Counted from the first letter of the stretch, positions 18,102 to 26,568 are shown. The stretch: DNA of 64,000 nucleotides from Hyphomonas sp. (GCF_016125515.1 NZ_WGLO01000011.1:1-64000), one strand, 5' to 3'. Notes: generated from the letters alone by a model not told the origin. Translations and numbers: made by a program.

Positions 18102-18659
18102 ATGCCGGAGCCCTTGCTTGAGGGCTTCGCGTATCGCCTCGCTACCGAGGCGGATACAGACGAAATCGCCGCGCTGATGGACACCGCAATCGGTGAACTT
18201 CAGCGCGGTTTTTTGTCGGAGGCGCAGATCGCGGTTGCCCGCAGCATCATGGGACTCGACCGTCAGCTGATCGCGGATGCCACGTATTTTGTCGTGCACG
18301 ACACCGGAAGCGGCCGCCTCGCCGCCTGCGGCGGCTGGAGCCGGCGCACGACGCTCTATGGCGGCGATCACTCGACCGCCCAGCGCAATGCTGCGCTGCT
18401 CAGGATAGGCGAAGATGCTGCCCGCATCCGCGCAATGTACACCCATCCGGATTTCGTCCGCCGCGGTCTGGGGCGCTACGTTCTGGCAATCTGCGAGGGC
18501 GCAGCGAGGGACGCAGGTTTCACACGTGTCGAATTGATGGCCACGCTTGCCGGCCAGCCGCTCTACCGCGCCTGCGGCTACCAGCTGATCGAGGTCATCA
18601 TCAGCGCATCGATCGACGGGATCGACGTGCCGGGCGCGCGGATGGGCAAGGCGATCTAG
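18102..18659 (+). CDS. GNAT-family N-acetyltransferase
   Basis: A 185-residue acyl-CoA-dependent acetyltransferase. The acetyl-CoA loop is RRGLGRYVL following strand IRAMYTHPDF, and LYRACGYQLIE is the C-terminal GNAT strand. Substrate unknown. It begins 2 bases after ilvC, so probably rides on the ilv transcript. Confidence 0.85.
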   Translation: MPEPLLEGFAYRLATEADTDEIAALMDTAIGELQRGFLSEAQIAVARSIMGLDRQLIADATYFVVHDTGSGRLAACGGWSRRTTLYGGDHSTAQRNAALLRIGEDAARIRAMYTHPDFVRRGLGRYVLAICEGAARDAGFTRVELMATLAGQPLYRACGYQLIEVIISASIDGIDVPGARMGKAI

Positions 18660-19351
18660 TCTGCGGCGCGGTTGAGATCGACCGGGCCTTCAACGCCAGC
18701 GGCCTTGCCCTTCATCGAATACTGCCAGATCGCGTAGTCGCCTTGCGGCGGCCCGTCGAGCGAGCGGATCCAGAGCGGATGGCGCTCGAAGCCCTCCCCC
18801 GCAATCCACTCGGCATGAAACGCCGGCGTGGTGTAGATCACCGGCACGGCGCCGTATTCGACTTCGACCGCTTCGAGGAAGACGCGGATTTCGTCCAGGG
18901 TGGCCTCGCGGCCGCCGCGCGGTTTGCAATTGTGGGCCTGCTCCAGGTCAACGGCGGGCGGAAGCGTGCCGGGCCGCACCTCGACCTGCCGGATAAAGTT
19001 CTCGGCCTGCGAGGCGCCCTCCCGGCACAGGAGGAAGAAATGGTAGGCGCCGACGCGCCAGCCGAGCCGGGTCGCCGCGCGCCAGTTCGCCTGGAATTCC
19101 TGATCGATGTGGTCGCTGCCCTCGGTCGCCTTGAGATAGGCAAACGAAAACGGCTCTGTGCCGAGACGGGCCCAGTCGACCAGGCCATTATGGTGCGAGA
19201 GGTCGATCCCTTCCGCGCCGGGCGGCAGCAATCCATGCGGCCCTGAAGGCGCCGCCGGCCCGTCGGGCTCGGGGCTGCACGCGGCCAGTACAAGCGCGCC
19301 GAAGGCTGCCGCCACGGGCCAACGCAAAGTCCGCACAATTCTTGCAAGCAT
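18656..19351 (-). CDS. GH25 lysozyme-like lipoprotein
   Basis: A 231-residue muramidase-family protein. The signal peptide ends in a VLAAC lipobox (C25), suggesting lipid anchoring. GH25 motifs: GIDLSHHNG (D50), FAYLKATEG, AVDLE (D135, E137, the catalytic pair) and the terminal AIWQYS...GPVDLN strand. It would cut the glycan strands of peptidoglycan. Divergent from the bactofilin gene across a CtrA-type box, pointing to cell-cycle-linked wall remodelling. Confidence 0.9.
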   Translation of the reverse strand: MLARIVRTLRWPVAAAFGALVLAACSPEPDGPAAPSGPHGLLPPGAEGIDLSHHNGLVDWARLGTEPFSFAYLKATEGSDHIDQEFQANWRAATRLGWRVGAYHFFLLCREGASQAENFIRQVEVRPGTLPPAVDLEQAHNCKPRGGREATLDEIRVFLEAVEVEYGAVPVIYTTPAFHAEWIAGEGFERHPLWIRSLDGPPQGDYAIWQYSMKGKAAGVEGPVDLNRAAD

Positions 19352-19375
19352 CCAGGAGGTCCCCTTCTTCTTTCG

Positions 19376-19390
19376 TTAACAATAGGTTAA
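19376..19390. promoter_or_regulatory. CtrA binding box
   Basis: TTAA (19376-19379), 7 bases, TTAA (19387-19390), each half inside GTTAAC. This is the full CtrA consensus TTAA-N7-TTAA(C). It lies 25 bases from the lysozyme start and 35 from the bactofilin start. Confidence 0.75.
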
Positions 19391-19424
19391 CCTGTGGAAA
19401 AGGGCGCAAAGAAGGACACGGGCG

Positions 19425-19913
19425 ATGGCAACCACACCGAACCGGACTGAACCCCCAGCCAAGCCTGCCAAGGCGGGCGCCGGCAACTCGATTGCGCCAG
19501 GTGGGCGCCTGGAAGGCAAGTTCCGCTTTACCGGGCCGCTGATCCTCGGCGCCGAACTTCGCGGCGAGATCGAAAGCGACGACCTGATCGTGGTGGAAGC
19601 CACGGGCCGGATCGAAGGCCGCATCCGGGCCGCCACGCTGATCGTTCACGGCGTTGTGGCCGGAGATATCGAAGCCAGCCGCAGCCTCGAAGTCTGCACT
19701 GGCGGACGCCTTGAAGGCGTGGCTTTCTCGCCGTCTATGCGGGTGGAAGAACGCACCATCGTCAGCGCTGACCTGCTGATCGCGCCGGAACGCACGGTCG
19801 CGCATATCAACAAGGCCGCGTCTGTGCCCGACCTGTCGAACGTCGCGCCGCTCGCTTCGCCGCGTGCCGAAGCACCGGTCGATGCAGCGGCAGTGAAAAC
19901 CGCCGCAGGCTGA
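19425..19913 (+). CDS. Bactofilin
   Basis: A 162-residue polymer-forming cytoskeletal protein. The central domain (about 22-130) is the right-handed beta-helix of bactofilins, with glycine-spaced repeats (GRLEGKF, AELRGEIESDDLIV, GRIEGRI, GVVAGDI, GRLEGVAFS) and disordered Ala/Pro-rich ends. In Caulobacter relatives bactofilins place cell-wall enzymes at the pole or stalk. Neighbouring a divergent GH25 lysozyme under a shared CtrA box fits a wall-shaping pair. Confidence 0.93.
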   Translation: MATTPNRTEPPAKPAKAGAGNSIAPGGRLEGKFRFTGPLILGAELRGEIESDDLIVVEATGRIEGRIRAATLIVHGVVAGDIEASRSLEVCTGGRLEGVAFSPSMRVEERTIVSADLLIAPERTVAHINKAASVPDLSNVAPLASPRAEAPVDAAAVKTAAG

Positions 19914-19930
19914 TCAATCCCGGAGGCGCC

Positions 19931-20524
19931 CTAACCGCGGATGTCCTTGAGACGTTCGAACGAATTGTCGTCCGGATCAAACACACCGAGATCGCGCATC
20001 CGCGTGCAGGCCCAAGTATAGCCCCGGTCGCAGGCATTGGTCAGCGCCTGGGTGCCGGCCACCGTATCCTTGCGCCCGCCCGAGCCGGTGAAGGCCATGT
20101 TGCCATAGGCCGCGCAGCCACTGACATCGCCATAATCACAGGCTTTCTTGTAAAGGGCGCGCCCTTCTGTCTGGTTCTTGGTCACGCCGCGCCCCTGCAC
20201 AGTGAGATAGGCAAGCCCGGCGCAGCCGCGCCCGTCCTTGGCATCGCAAACGATCTTGTACGTCTTCGCCGCCGCCGCCAGGTCCTGCGCGCCGCCCGCG
20301 CCGGTGCGCTGCATGTCGGCCAGCTTGAAGCAGCCATCGACCTGTTTGGCCGCGCAGGCTTCGGTCGCGGCTGCACGCGCCGCTTTCTGCTTGGCCTGAC
20401 GGTCCTGCGCCTGTTCCAGCGCGATTTCTGCCTCTGAGCGTTCCACGCGGCCGAACTGGGCCGCGGCCGGAAGCGCAAGTGCGCCGCTCAAAAGAACGGC
20501 TCCGAGCATCAGATGCAGTTTCAT
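19931..20524 (-). CDS. Secreted Sel1-like repeat protein
   Basis: A 197-residue exported protein with signal peptide cleavage near ALPAAAQ (residue 22). After a Gln/Arg/Ala-rich coil (about 25-55) come Sel1-type alpha-alpha repeats with regularly spaced cysteines (GCFKLADM, GCAGLAYL, GCAAYGNMAF, ACTRMRDLG), as in the cysteine-rich Hcp type. Such solenoids bind other proteins; partner unknown. Convergent with bactofilin. Confidence 0.8.
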   Translation of the reverse strand: MKLHLMLGAVLLSGALALPAAAQFGRVERSEAEIALEQAQDRQAKQKAARAAATEACAAKQVDGCFKLADMQRTGAGGAQDLAAAAKTYKIVCDAKDGRGCAGLAYLTVQGRGVTKNQTEGRALYKKACDYGDVSGCAAYGNMAFTGSGGRKDTVAGTQALTNACDRGYTWACTRMRDLGVFDPDDNSFERLKDIRG

Positions 20525-20667
20525 GGGTCCGGTCTCCTTTCAGTTGGGCGGTCTAGCGGCAAATTGGGGCAACGCGGGGGCAAGTCGCCCGGGAGTTTGC
20601 AGTAGCCGCTGCAGCTTCATCCCGCTAACCTCATTCGCAAGAAGAGACCAGAGGAAGGAAACACGTC

Positions 20668-21639
20668 ATGGCCGCACAGGATCAGAACCCCGTCGGATCG
20701 GGCTTTCCCGCAAAGAGCACGGCCGCAGAAGTCGTTCGCGGAATCGACCTCTCCGGCAAGAATGCCATCGTGACCGGCGGCTATTCCGGCATCGGCCTCG
20801 AGACCGTCCGCGCCCTCGCCTCAGCCGGCGCCCGCGTCACCGTTCCGGCCCGCCGGCCGGATGTCGCCGCCGAGGCGCTCGCCGCTGTCGCCGGTGAAAT
20901 CGAGATTGCCGCAATGGATCTTGGCGACGTCGCCAGCGTGCGCAAGTTCGGCGACGAGTATGCCGAAACCGGCCGTCCGCTGCACATCCTGATCAACAAT
21001 GCCGGCGTGATGGCCACGCCCTTCGGCCGCGTCGGCAATGGCTGGGAAACCCAGTTCGGCACCAACCATCTCGGTCACATGGCCCTCGCCATGAAGCTCG
21101 CCCCGGCGCTGCAGGAAGCCGAGGGCGCGCGCGTGGTGGCCCTGTCGTCCACCGGCCATGTCCGCTCGGACGTGATCTGGGATGACCCGAACTACACCAC
21201 CCGCTCCTATGACAAATGGGAAGCCTACGGACAGGCGAAATCCGCCAACGCGCTGTTCGCGCTCGGCGTCGATCTGCTCGGCCGCGATATCGGCGTGCGG
21301 GCCTTTTCGGTTCACCCCGGCGGCATCTTCACGCCGCTGCAGCGCCACCTCACTGACGAGGAAATGGCAGCGCTCGGCTGGAAGAATCCGGACGGCACCA
21401 TCCCCGACATGGTGAAGGCCATGTTCAAGACACCCGAACAGGGCGCCTCCACCACCGTCTGGGCGGCCACCTCGCCGCAGCTCAACGGCAAGGGCGGCGT
21501 CTATTGCGAGGATTGCGACATCGCCAAGCTGGCCGGACCGGACAGCCAGCGCTGGGAACACGCCCGTGAGTGGATCGTCGACGATGCCCGGGCCGAGCGG
21601 CTCTGGGCGATGAGCGAAAAACTGCTGGCAGACGCCTGA
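20668..21639 (+). CDS. Short-chain dehydrogenase/reductase
   Basis: A 323-residue NAD(P)-dependent oxidoreductase. Cofactor motif TGGYSGIG (36-43), NNAG, ALSSTGH with the catalytic Ser, and YGQAK with Y187 and K191. The size and the region after PGGIFTPLQRH resemble the retinol dehydrogenase/WW-domain oxidoreductase-like branch of SDRs. Substrate unknown. GAGGAAGG precedes the ATG. Confidence 0.9.
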   Translation: MAAQDQNPVGSGFPAKSTAAEVVRGIDLSGKNAIVTGGYSGIGLETVRALASAGARVTVPARRPDVAAEALAAVAGEIEIAAMDLGDVASVRKFGDEYAETGRPLHILINNAGVMATPFGRVGNGWETQFGTNHLGHMALAMKLAPALQEAEGARVVALSSTGHVRSDVIWDDPNYTTRSYDKWEAYGQAKSANALFALGVDLLGRDIGVRAFSVHPGGIFTPLQRHLTDEEMAALGWKNPDGTIPDMVKAMFKTPEQGASTTVWAATSPQLNGKGGVYCEDCDIAKLAGPDSQRWEHAREWIVDDARAERLWAMSEKLLADA

Positions 21640-21698
21640 CAGCCTGCCTGCCTTCGCCAGATTGACGCGCCGCTTCTTCGGGCGCACGTGAGGCCGCG

Positions 21699-22442
21699 AT
21701 GACGCACGAAACCGCCGTTCCCGCCCCGGTTCCACGCCGCGCCCTCTATCTGGGGCTCAGTCTGCTGGCGGCTGTGCTCGGCGTGTTCGCGCTTGGAAAG
21801 CTCGGCTACCTGCCCGGACTGGAAGAGGCCGAAACCTGGCTGCGCAATCTGGCGGGCAGCCCCTGGGGTCTGCCGGCGGTGATCCTCGTCTTTTGTGTCG
21901 CCGCCTTCATCGGCGTGCCGCAGTTTGCACTGATCGCGGCCTCGGTCGCCGTGTTCGGCCCCCTGATGGGCGCGGTCTATGGCTGGGTCGCCAACATGCT
22001 GTCCGGCGCGCTGACCTTCTGGATCGGGCGCACCGGCGGCGAAGCGGTCGTGCGCCGCTATGCCGGCCCGCGCGCCCAGAAACTCTCGCGCCTGATCGGC
22101 CAGAACGCCCTGATCGCCAGCGCCGTCGTGCGCAGCGTGCCGGCCGGCCCCTTCCTGATCGTGAACATGGTCTTCGGCGCCAGCGCCGCCAAATTCCGCG
22201 ACTACTGGATCGGCATGGGCCTCGGCATCGTTCCCAAGATCGCGCTGGTCGCGGTCGGCTGGAAATCGCTGGATTCCGCGTTCGACGGCAACCCGGTGGT
22301 TGCCGGCCTGTTCGCCGCCGCAGGCCTCGTGCTCTACGCGGCCGTCGCCTGGTTCGTGGTGCGTCAGGCCCGCAAGACCTGGCAAGATATTCCCGAAACG
22401 CCCGCCGCAACAATTGACAGCGGCCAAAATCACGGCGAATAG
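21699..22442 (+). CDS. VTT-domain (TVP38/DedA-like) membrane protein
   Basis: A 247-residue inner-membrane protein of the SNARE-associated/VTT superfamily. About five hydrophobic helices; the family core is FIGVPQFALIAASVAVFGP ... FWIGRTGGE with RSVPAGPFLIVNMVFGAS. DedA-type relatives are linked to lipid-carrier recycling. Its 3' end contains a likely promoter for leuA. Confidence 0.82.
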   Translation: MTHETAVPAPVPRRALYLGLSLLAAVLGVFALGKLGYLPGLEEAETWLRNLAGSPWGLPAVILVFCVAAFIGVPQFALIAASVAVFGPLMGAVYGWVANMLSGALTFWIGRTGGEAVVRRYAGPRAQKLSRLIGQNALIASAVVRSVPAGPFLIVNMVFGASAAKFRDYWIGMGLGIVPKIALVAVGWKSLDSAFDGNPVVAGLFAAAGLVLYAAVAWFVVRQARKTWQDIPETPAATIDSGQNHGE

Positions 22443-22443
22443 T
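22414..22443 (+). promoter_or_regulatory. Probable leuA promoter
   Basis: TTGACA (22414-22419), 18-base spacer, AATAGT (22438-22443). It predicts a start at about 22449-22450, essentially at the A of the leader peptide ATG. Confidence 0.45.
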
Positions 22444-22449
22444 CCCTCT

Positions 22450-22518
22450 ATGCGCAAAGTCTTGCCCCTTCTTCTGCTGCTTACCGGCCCCTGGCCGGAG
22501 CCGGTCGCCTCGATCTGA
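22450..22518 (+). CDS. leuA leader peptide
   Basis: A 22-residue peptide beginning MRKVLPLLLLLTGPWPEP. Six leucines occur in residues 5-11, five in a row, just where a ribosome would stall on leucine shortage. No Shine-Dalgarno is visible and the predicted transcription start falls on the ATG, so it may be a leaderless mRNA, as described for rhizobial trpL. Its stop lies inside a nested hairpin. Confidence 0.75.
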   Translation: MRKVLPLLLLLTGPWPEPVASI

Positions 22519-22540
22519 GAGGCGGACGCGCGGCCAGGGG
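22488..22540 (+). promoter_or_regulatory. Nested hairpin of the leuA leader
   Basis: CCCCTGGCCG (22488-22497) pairs perfectly with CGGCCAGGGG (22531-22540); within it CGCCTC pairs with GAGGCG (22506-22511, 22519-22524). A ribosome near the leader stop would disrupt it. No T-run follows, so control may be Rho-dependent or translational. Confidence 0.6.
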
Positions 22541-22595
22541 ATGCCCAGACTGAATTGAGCCCAATCCCTCGAATTGACCGCTGAGCCCGCTTTCC

Positions 22596-24152
22596 ATGAC
22601 CTCGAAATCCAACGCGAAACCCGCGAAGAAACCCCACGTATTCATCTTTGACACGACCCTGCGCGACGGCGAGCAATCGCCCGGCGCATCGATGACCCAC
22701 AATGAAAAGCTCGAAATGGCGAGCCTCATGGAAGAGATGGGCGTCGACATCATCGAGGCCGGCTTCCCGGCCGCATCGGACGGGGACTTCGCCGCCGTCA
22801 GCGCCATCGCCGCCCAGTCGAAGAATGCCGTCATCTGCGGCCTCGCCCGCTCCACACCGGCAGACATCGACCGTTGCGGCGAAGCCGTGCGCAACGCGGC
22901 CCGCCCGCGCATCCACACCTTCATCTCGACCAGCGAAGTGCACATGAAGCACAAGCTCAAGATGGGCCCGAACGCCGTTCTGGAAGCCATCGGCCGCTCC
23001 GTAACGCAGGCCCGCGGCCTCGTCGACGATGTGGAATGGAGCGCCGAAGATGCGACGCGCACCGATTTCGACTTCCTGTGCAAGTGTATAGACATTGCCA
23101 TTTCGTCCGGTGCGCGCACGATCAACGTGCCCGATACGGTTGGCTATTCGCACCCGCATGAGTATGGCGAGCTGATCCGCCGTCTGATCGAGAACATTCC
23201 GAACTCGGACAAGGTGATCTGGTCGGCGCACTGCCACAACGATCTCGGCCTGGCCGTCGCCAACTCGCTGTCGGCCGTTGCCAATGGCGCCCGCCAGGTG
23301 GAATGCGCCATCAACGGCCTTGGCGAGCGCGCCGGCAATGCGGCGCTGGAAGAAATCGTGATGGCGATGAAGGTGCGCGGCGACACCCTGCCCTACGAAA
23401 CCAAGATCGACACGACCTACCTCGCCCGCGCGTCGGCGATGGTCAGCCGCATCACGGGTTTCCCGGTTCAGTACAACAAGGCCATCGTCGGCAAGAACGC
23501 CTTCGCGCATGAAAGCGGCATCCACCAGGATGGCATGCTGAAGAATTCCGAAACCTACGAGATCATGAAGCCGGAAGATGTCGGCGTCGCGAAAACCTCG
23601 TTGGTGATGGGCAAGCTCTCGGGCCGCAATGCCTTCCGCGACAAGCTGGAATCAATGGGCTATTTCATCGAAGGCGATGCCCTGAACGATGCCTTCAAGC
23701 GCTTTAAGGACCTCGCCGACCGCAAGAAGCACGTGTTCGATGACGACATCATCGCGCTGGTGGACGAGCAGCTCGCCGCCGAAGGCGAGCGGATCGGCTT
23801 CAAGCGCCTGCGCGTTGTGGCGGGTACGGATGGTCCGCAGACGGCCGAAATCGATCTCATCGTGGATGGTGAGGAGAAGTTCGCGATCGCGCGCGGCAAT
23901 GGCCCGGTGGACGCGGTGTTCAATGCCATCCGCCAGATCGTGCCGCATCAGGCCGTGCTGGAACTTTACCAGGTGCACGCGGTGACCGGCGGGACGGACG
24001 CGCAGGCGACTGTGTCGGTTCGCCTCAACGGTGATGGCATCATGGCAACGGGCCGGTCGTCGGATCCGGACACGCTGGTCGCCAGCGCGAAGGCCTATCT
24101 CCACGCACTGAACAAGTTCGAAGTGCGCAAATCGAAGCGCAAGGCGGCCTGA
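22596..24152 (+). CDS. leuA: 2-isopropylmalate synthase
   Basis: First committed step of leucine synthesis: condenses acetyl-CoA with 2-ketoisovalerate. At 518 residues it has the catalytic TIM barrel (FDTTLRDGEQSPG at about 16-28, metal site HCHNDLGLAVAN, NGLGERAGNAALEEIV) and a C-terminal LeuA dimer domain (about 390-500) for leucine feedback. Preceded by its own leader peptide, so both transcript and enzyme would respond to leucine. Confidence 0.97.
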   Translation: MTSKSNAKPAKKPHVFIFDTTLRDGEQSPGASMTHNEKLEMASLMEEMGVDIIEAGFPAASDGDFAAVSAIAAQSKNAVICGLARSTPADIDRCGEAVRNAARPRIHTFISTSEVHMKHKLKMGPNAVLEAIGRSVTQARGLVDDVEWSAEDATRTDFDFLCKCIDIAISSGARTINVPDTVGYSHPHEYGELIRRLIENIPNSDKVIWSAHCHNDLGLAVANSLSAVANGARQVECAINGLGERAGNAALEEIVMAMKVRGDTLPYETKIDTTYLARASAMVSRITGFPVQYNKAIVGKNAFAHESGIHQDGMLKNSETYEIMKPEDVGVAKTSLVMGKLSGRNAFRDKLESMGYFIEGDALNDAFKRFKDLADRKKHVFDDDIIALVDEQLAAEGERIGFKRLRVVAGTDGPQTAEIDLIVDGEEKFAIARGNGPVDAVFNAIRQIVPHQAVLELYQVHAVTGGTDAQATVSVRLNGDGIMATGRSSDPDTLVASAKAYLHALNKFEVRKSKRKAA

Positions 24153-24155
24153 CGC

Positions 24156-24443
24156 TTAGCTGTCGGTTTCTCCGAAACCGTCATCGATCAGGCGGACGAT
24201 GGCCTCCACGGCTTCGTCTGCCTGAGCGCCCCTTCCCTTGATCTCGACGACGCAGCCTGTGTGTGCCACCAGCATCAGCAGGTCCATGATCGAGCGCGCA
24301 TCGGCGGTTTCGCTTTCGTGGGAGACGAAGACCTGCGCATCATACTCGCCGGCGAGTTTGGCCACCTTGGCCGACGCCCGCGCGTGCAGGCCCTTGCGGT
24401 TCACGATGGTGGTGCGGCGGATGGCCGGGAATGCATCAGACAT
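24156..24443 (-). CDS. ptsH: HPr-like phosphocarrier protein
   Basis: A 95-residue phosphocarrier. The active His20 is in RKGLHARAS, and Ser51 in ARSIMDLLML is the regulatory serine position. Paired with a mannose-type EIIA, typical of alphaproteobacteria in which the PTS regulates rather than transports. Its start overlaps the EIIA stop by one base (TGATG). HPr kinase is not in the window. Confidence 0.93.
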   Translation of the reverse strand: MSDAFPAIRRTTIVNRKGLHARASAKVAKLAGEYDAQVFVSHESETADARSIMDLLMLVAHTGCVVEIKGRGAQADEAVEAIVRLIDDGFGETDS

Positions 24444-24853
24444 CAGTAGGAAGGCAGCTTCGCAAGGATGTCCGAGGCGATGGTGATGTACTTTCGCCCG
24501 CCTTCGGCGGCATCCTGGGCGCTTTCCTCGAGGCTCAGCACGTCGCGCGTCTGGGCCAGTTTGATCAGCATCGGAAGGTTAGCGCCGGAGACGATCTCCA
24601 TCTTGGCCCGGCTGCGGAGGGAAAGAACGAGGTTTGAAGGGGTGCCCCCGAACATGTCGGTCAGGACGATCACGCCGCGCCCGGCATCGCAGGCCTTGAT
24701 CGCTTCGAGGATGGCCTCGCGCTTCAGGTCGAGGTCTTCGTCGGCATCGATGGAAACGGCACGCGTGCGCCACAACCGTCCAACCACGTGCTCCGCGGCG
24801 GCGACGAGTTCGTGTGCAAGCTTGCCATGGCTGACGACGACGATGCCGATCAT
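24443..24853 (-). CDS. PTS EIIA component, mannose/fructose type
   Basis: A 136-residue EIIA-Man-fold protein with phosphorylated His9 in VVVSHGKLA and the conserved LTDMFGGTPSNL loop. No EIIB/C permease lies nearby, so it is likely a regulatory phosphoacceptor for HPr. ATG 24853 puts His at the usual position 9. Confidence 0.93.
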   Translation of the reverse strand: MIGIVVVSHGKLAHELVAAAEHVVGRLWRTRAVSIDADEDLDLKREAILEAIKACDAGRGVIVLTDMFGGTPSNLVLSLRSRAKMEIVSGANLPMLIKLAQTRDVLSLEESAQDAAEGGRKYITIASDILAKLPSY

Positions 24854-24889
24854 TTGCCTTCGGGACAGTGAAATCAAACGTAACAGGAC

Positions 24890-24904
24890 TGTCACGTTGT
24901 CACG
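24890..24904. repeat. Tandem TGTCACG direct repeat upstream of EIIA/HPr
   Basis: TGTCACG at 24890-24896 and 24898-24904, 8 bases start to start, in the 99-base gap between dapB and EIIA. Possibly a binding site for a response regulator; otherwise unexplained. Confidence 0.35.
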
Positions 24905-24952
24905 ATGCTGCGGCGCGTCAAGCGTCAATCAGCGGGAACCTGGTTGGTTTCC

Positions 24953-25783
24953 CTAGCCGGTGTGGCCGAGACCCAACACATCATCCATGCCGTAGAGTCC
25001 GGGGGGCTGGCTGGCCGCCCAGACCGCCGCATGCAAAGCGCCTTCGGCAAATACAGCCCGGTCGAGCGCCATGTGCGAGAAGCGCAGCACCTCGCGGGCG
25101 GCGCCGAACAGCACTTCATGTTCCCCATAAATACCCCCGGCGCGGCGCACGGACATGCCGATCTGGCCTTCCTTGCGCGGCGCGTCCGGCCCCAGGTAAG
25201 GCGGCGCGACGAGGTCCTCCCGCGTGCCGCCCCGGCCTTGCGCGGCGGCGTCTGCCAACATCAGCGCCGTGCCCGAAGGCGCATCGATTTTCATCCGGTG
25301 GTGGGACTCGAGGATCTCGATATCCCAGTCCTTGCCGAGGCGCGACGCAGCGAGCCGCGTGAAGGCCTGCAGCAGGTTCACGCCCAGCGAGAAATTGCCC
25401 GACTTGACGATGGCGAACCGCACCGCCGCCGCATGGATCGCCGCTGCATGCTCCGCGCCGAGCCCGGTCGTGCCGATCACAACGGCGCGCACGGACGTTC
25501 CCTTCAAGGCGTCCAGCGCCGCGATTGTCGCCTCGGGCCGCGTGAAATCGATCCAGATGTCGGCCCCGGCCGCCGCTTCGGCGACGTTGGGCGTGGGCCA
25601 GATGCCGACCGGGCGATGCCCCGCCAGCACGCCGATGTCCTCATCGAACACTCCGGCCGCTGCCACTTCGCTGGCGCCCGACAGGGTCAGCCCCTGGCTG
25701 ATCGCCATGCCTGCGAGCTGTCGCCCCATGCGCCCGGCCACACCGGCCACGGCCACCTTCAATGCAGTTCCTGCAGTCGTCAT
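24953..25783 (-). CDS. dapB: 4-hydroxy-tetrahydrodipicolinate reductase
   Basis: NAD(P)H-dependent reductase in diaminopimelate/lysine synthesis. A 276-residue protein with cofactor motif GVAGRMGRQ, TTGL and the catalytic segment ESHHRMKIDAPSGTAL. Start overlaps the upstream channel gene by 4 bases, so it is translationally coupled to a K+ channel gene. Confidence 0.96.
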   Translation of the reverse strand: MTTAGTALKVAVAGVAGRMGRQLAGMAISQGLTLSGASEVAAAGVFDEDIGVLAGHRPVGIWPTPNVAEAAAGADIWIDFTRPEATIAALDALKGTSVRAVVIGTTGLGAEHAAAIHAAAVRFAIVKSGNFSLGVNLLQAFTRLAASRLGKDWDIEILESHHRMKIDAPSGTALMLADAAAQGRGGTREDLVAPPYLGPDAPRKEGQIGMSVRRAGGIYGEHEVLFGAAREVLRFSHMALDRAVFAEGALHAAVWAASQPPGLYGMDDVLGLGHTG

Positions 25784-26553
25784 GGGTTCGGTCCCCGCTC
25801 GCGGCGTTCCCTGAGTTCATCCGAAAAGGCGCTGGCGAACACACCGGCCGGCAACGCCACCACCCCGATACCCGCAATCGCGATGATCGCCGAGAAGAAA
25901 CGCCCGAGCGGCGTGACCGGATACACATCGCCGTAGCCGACCGTGGTCAGCGTGGCGACCGCCCACCAGATGGCGCGCGGAATGGAAGCGAACTGTTCCT
26001 GGTGCTCCCCGCCGACGCCTTCGACGAAATACAGCAGCACCGCCGCGACATACACTAGCGTCAGCGCCACCGCGAGGCTGGTGAGAAGCTGCGAACTCGA
26101 CCGGCGCAGCGCCGCGCCAAGCGCATCGAACGCCGGCACGAAGCGCGCAATCTTCACCAGGCGCGCCAGACGCAGCACGCGCAGCACCAGCAGCGATCCC
26201 CCACCGCCGAGCGCCATCACCACCAGCTCGGGCGCAAAGGCCAGAAGGTCCGCAATCGAATAGAACCGCGTGACATATTTCACCCGCCCGCCAATGCCCT
26301 TGAATTGCGGGTCCAACCCCGCCACCCAGAGCCGCGCGACATATTCCACCGCGAAGATCCCGAGCACCGTGATGTTGAACACATCGAACGCACGCATCCA
26401 GCGCGGATCGGTGTTCAGCGTCGGCTCGGTCTCCAGCGCCAGGAACAGGAACGACGCCAGCACGATGGCGACGATGAACAGGTTCAACCGGGAAATGCCC
26501 GACGCGCGTGCCTCCGGCACGAGCTGGACATAGAGCCATTGCTTGACGCTCAT
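25780..26553 (-). CDS. Voltage-gated-type potassium channel
   Basis: A 257-residue six-helix channel subunit. S4 has basic residues at every third position (R125, R128, R131, K134, R137); the pore loop has the K+ selectivity filter TVGYGD (204-209) followed by S6 with a glycine hinge. This is the compact KvAP/Kv-like form. It lies 15 bases after pheT and overlaps dapB by 4 bases. Confidence 0.93.
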   Translation of the reverse strand: MSVKQWLYVQLVPEARASGISRLNLFIVAIVLASFLFLALETEPTLNTDPRWMRAFDVFNITVLGIFAVEYVARLWVAGLDPQFKGIGGRVKYVTRFYSIADLLAFAPELVVMALGGGGSLLVLRVLRLARLVKIARFVPAFDALGAALRRSSSQLLTSLAVALTLVYVAAVLLYFVEGVGGEHQEQFASIPRAIWWAVATLTTVGYGDVYPVTPLGRFFSAIIAIAGIGVVALPAGVFASAFSDELRERRERGPNP

Positions 26554-26568
26554 CCGGACCCCTTCGCG

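Noticed and set aside
21501..23525. 674-codon minus-strand open frame
   Set aside because: Antisense to the SDR, VTT and leuA genes, all clearly real. Long antisense frames are expected at this GC content; its translation has the His/Arg/Gly-rich look of a shadow frame.
24165..24181. CGGTTTC/GAAACCG hairpin near the HPr 3' end
   Set aside because: Inside the HPr coding sequence with no T-run; probably coding constraint.
24936..24956. GGGAACC/GGTTTCCC hairpin at the dapB stop
   Set aside because: Bulged 7-bp stem without a T-run; too weak to call a terminator.
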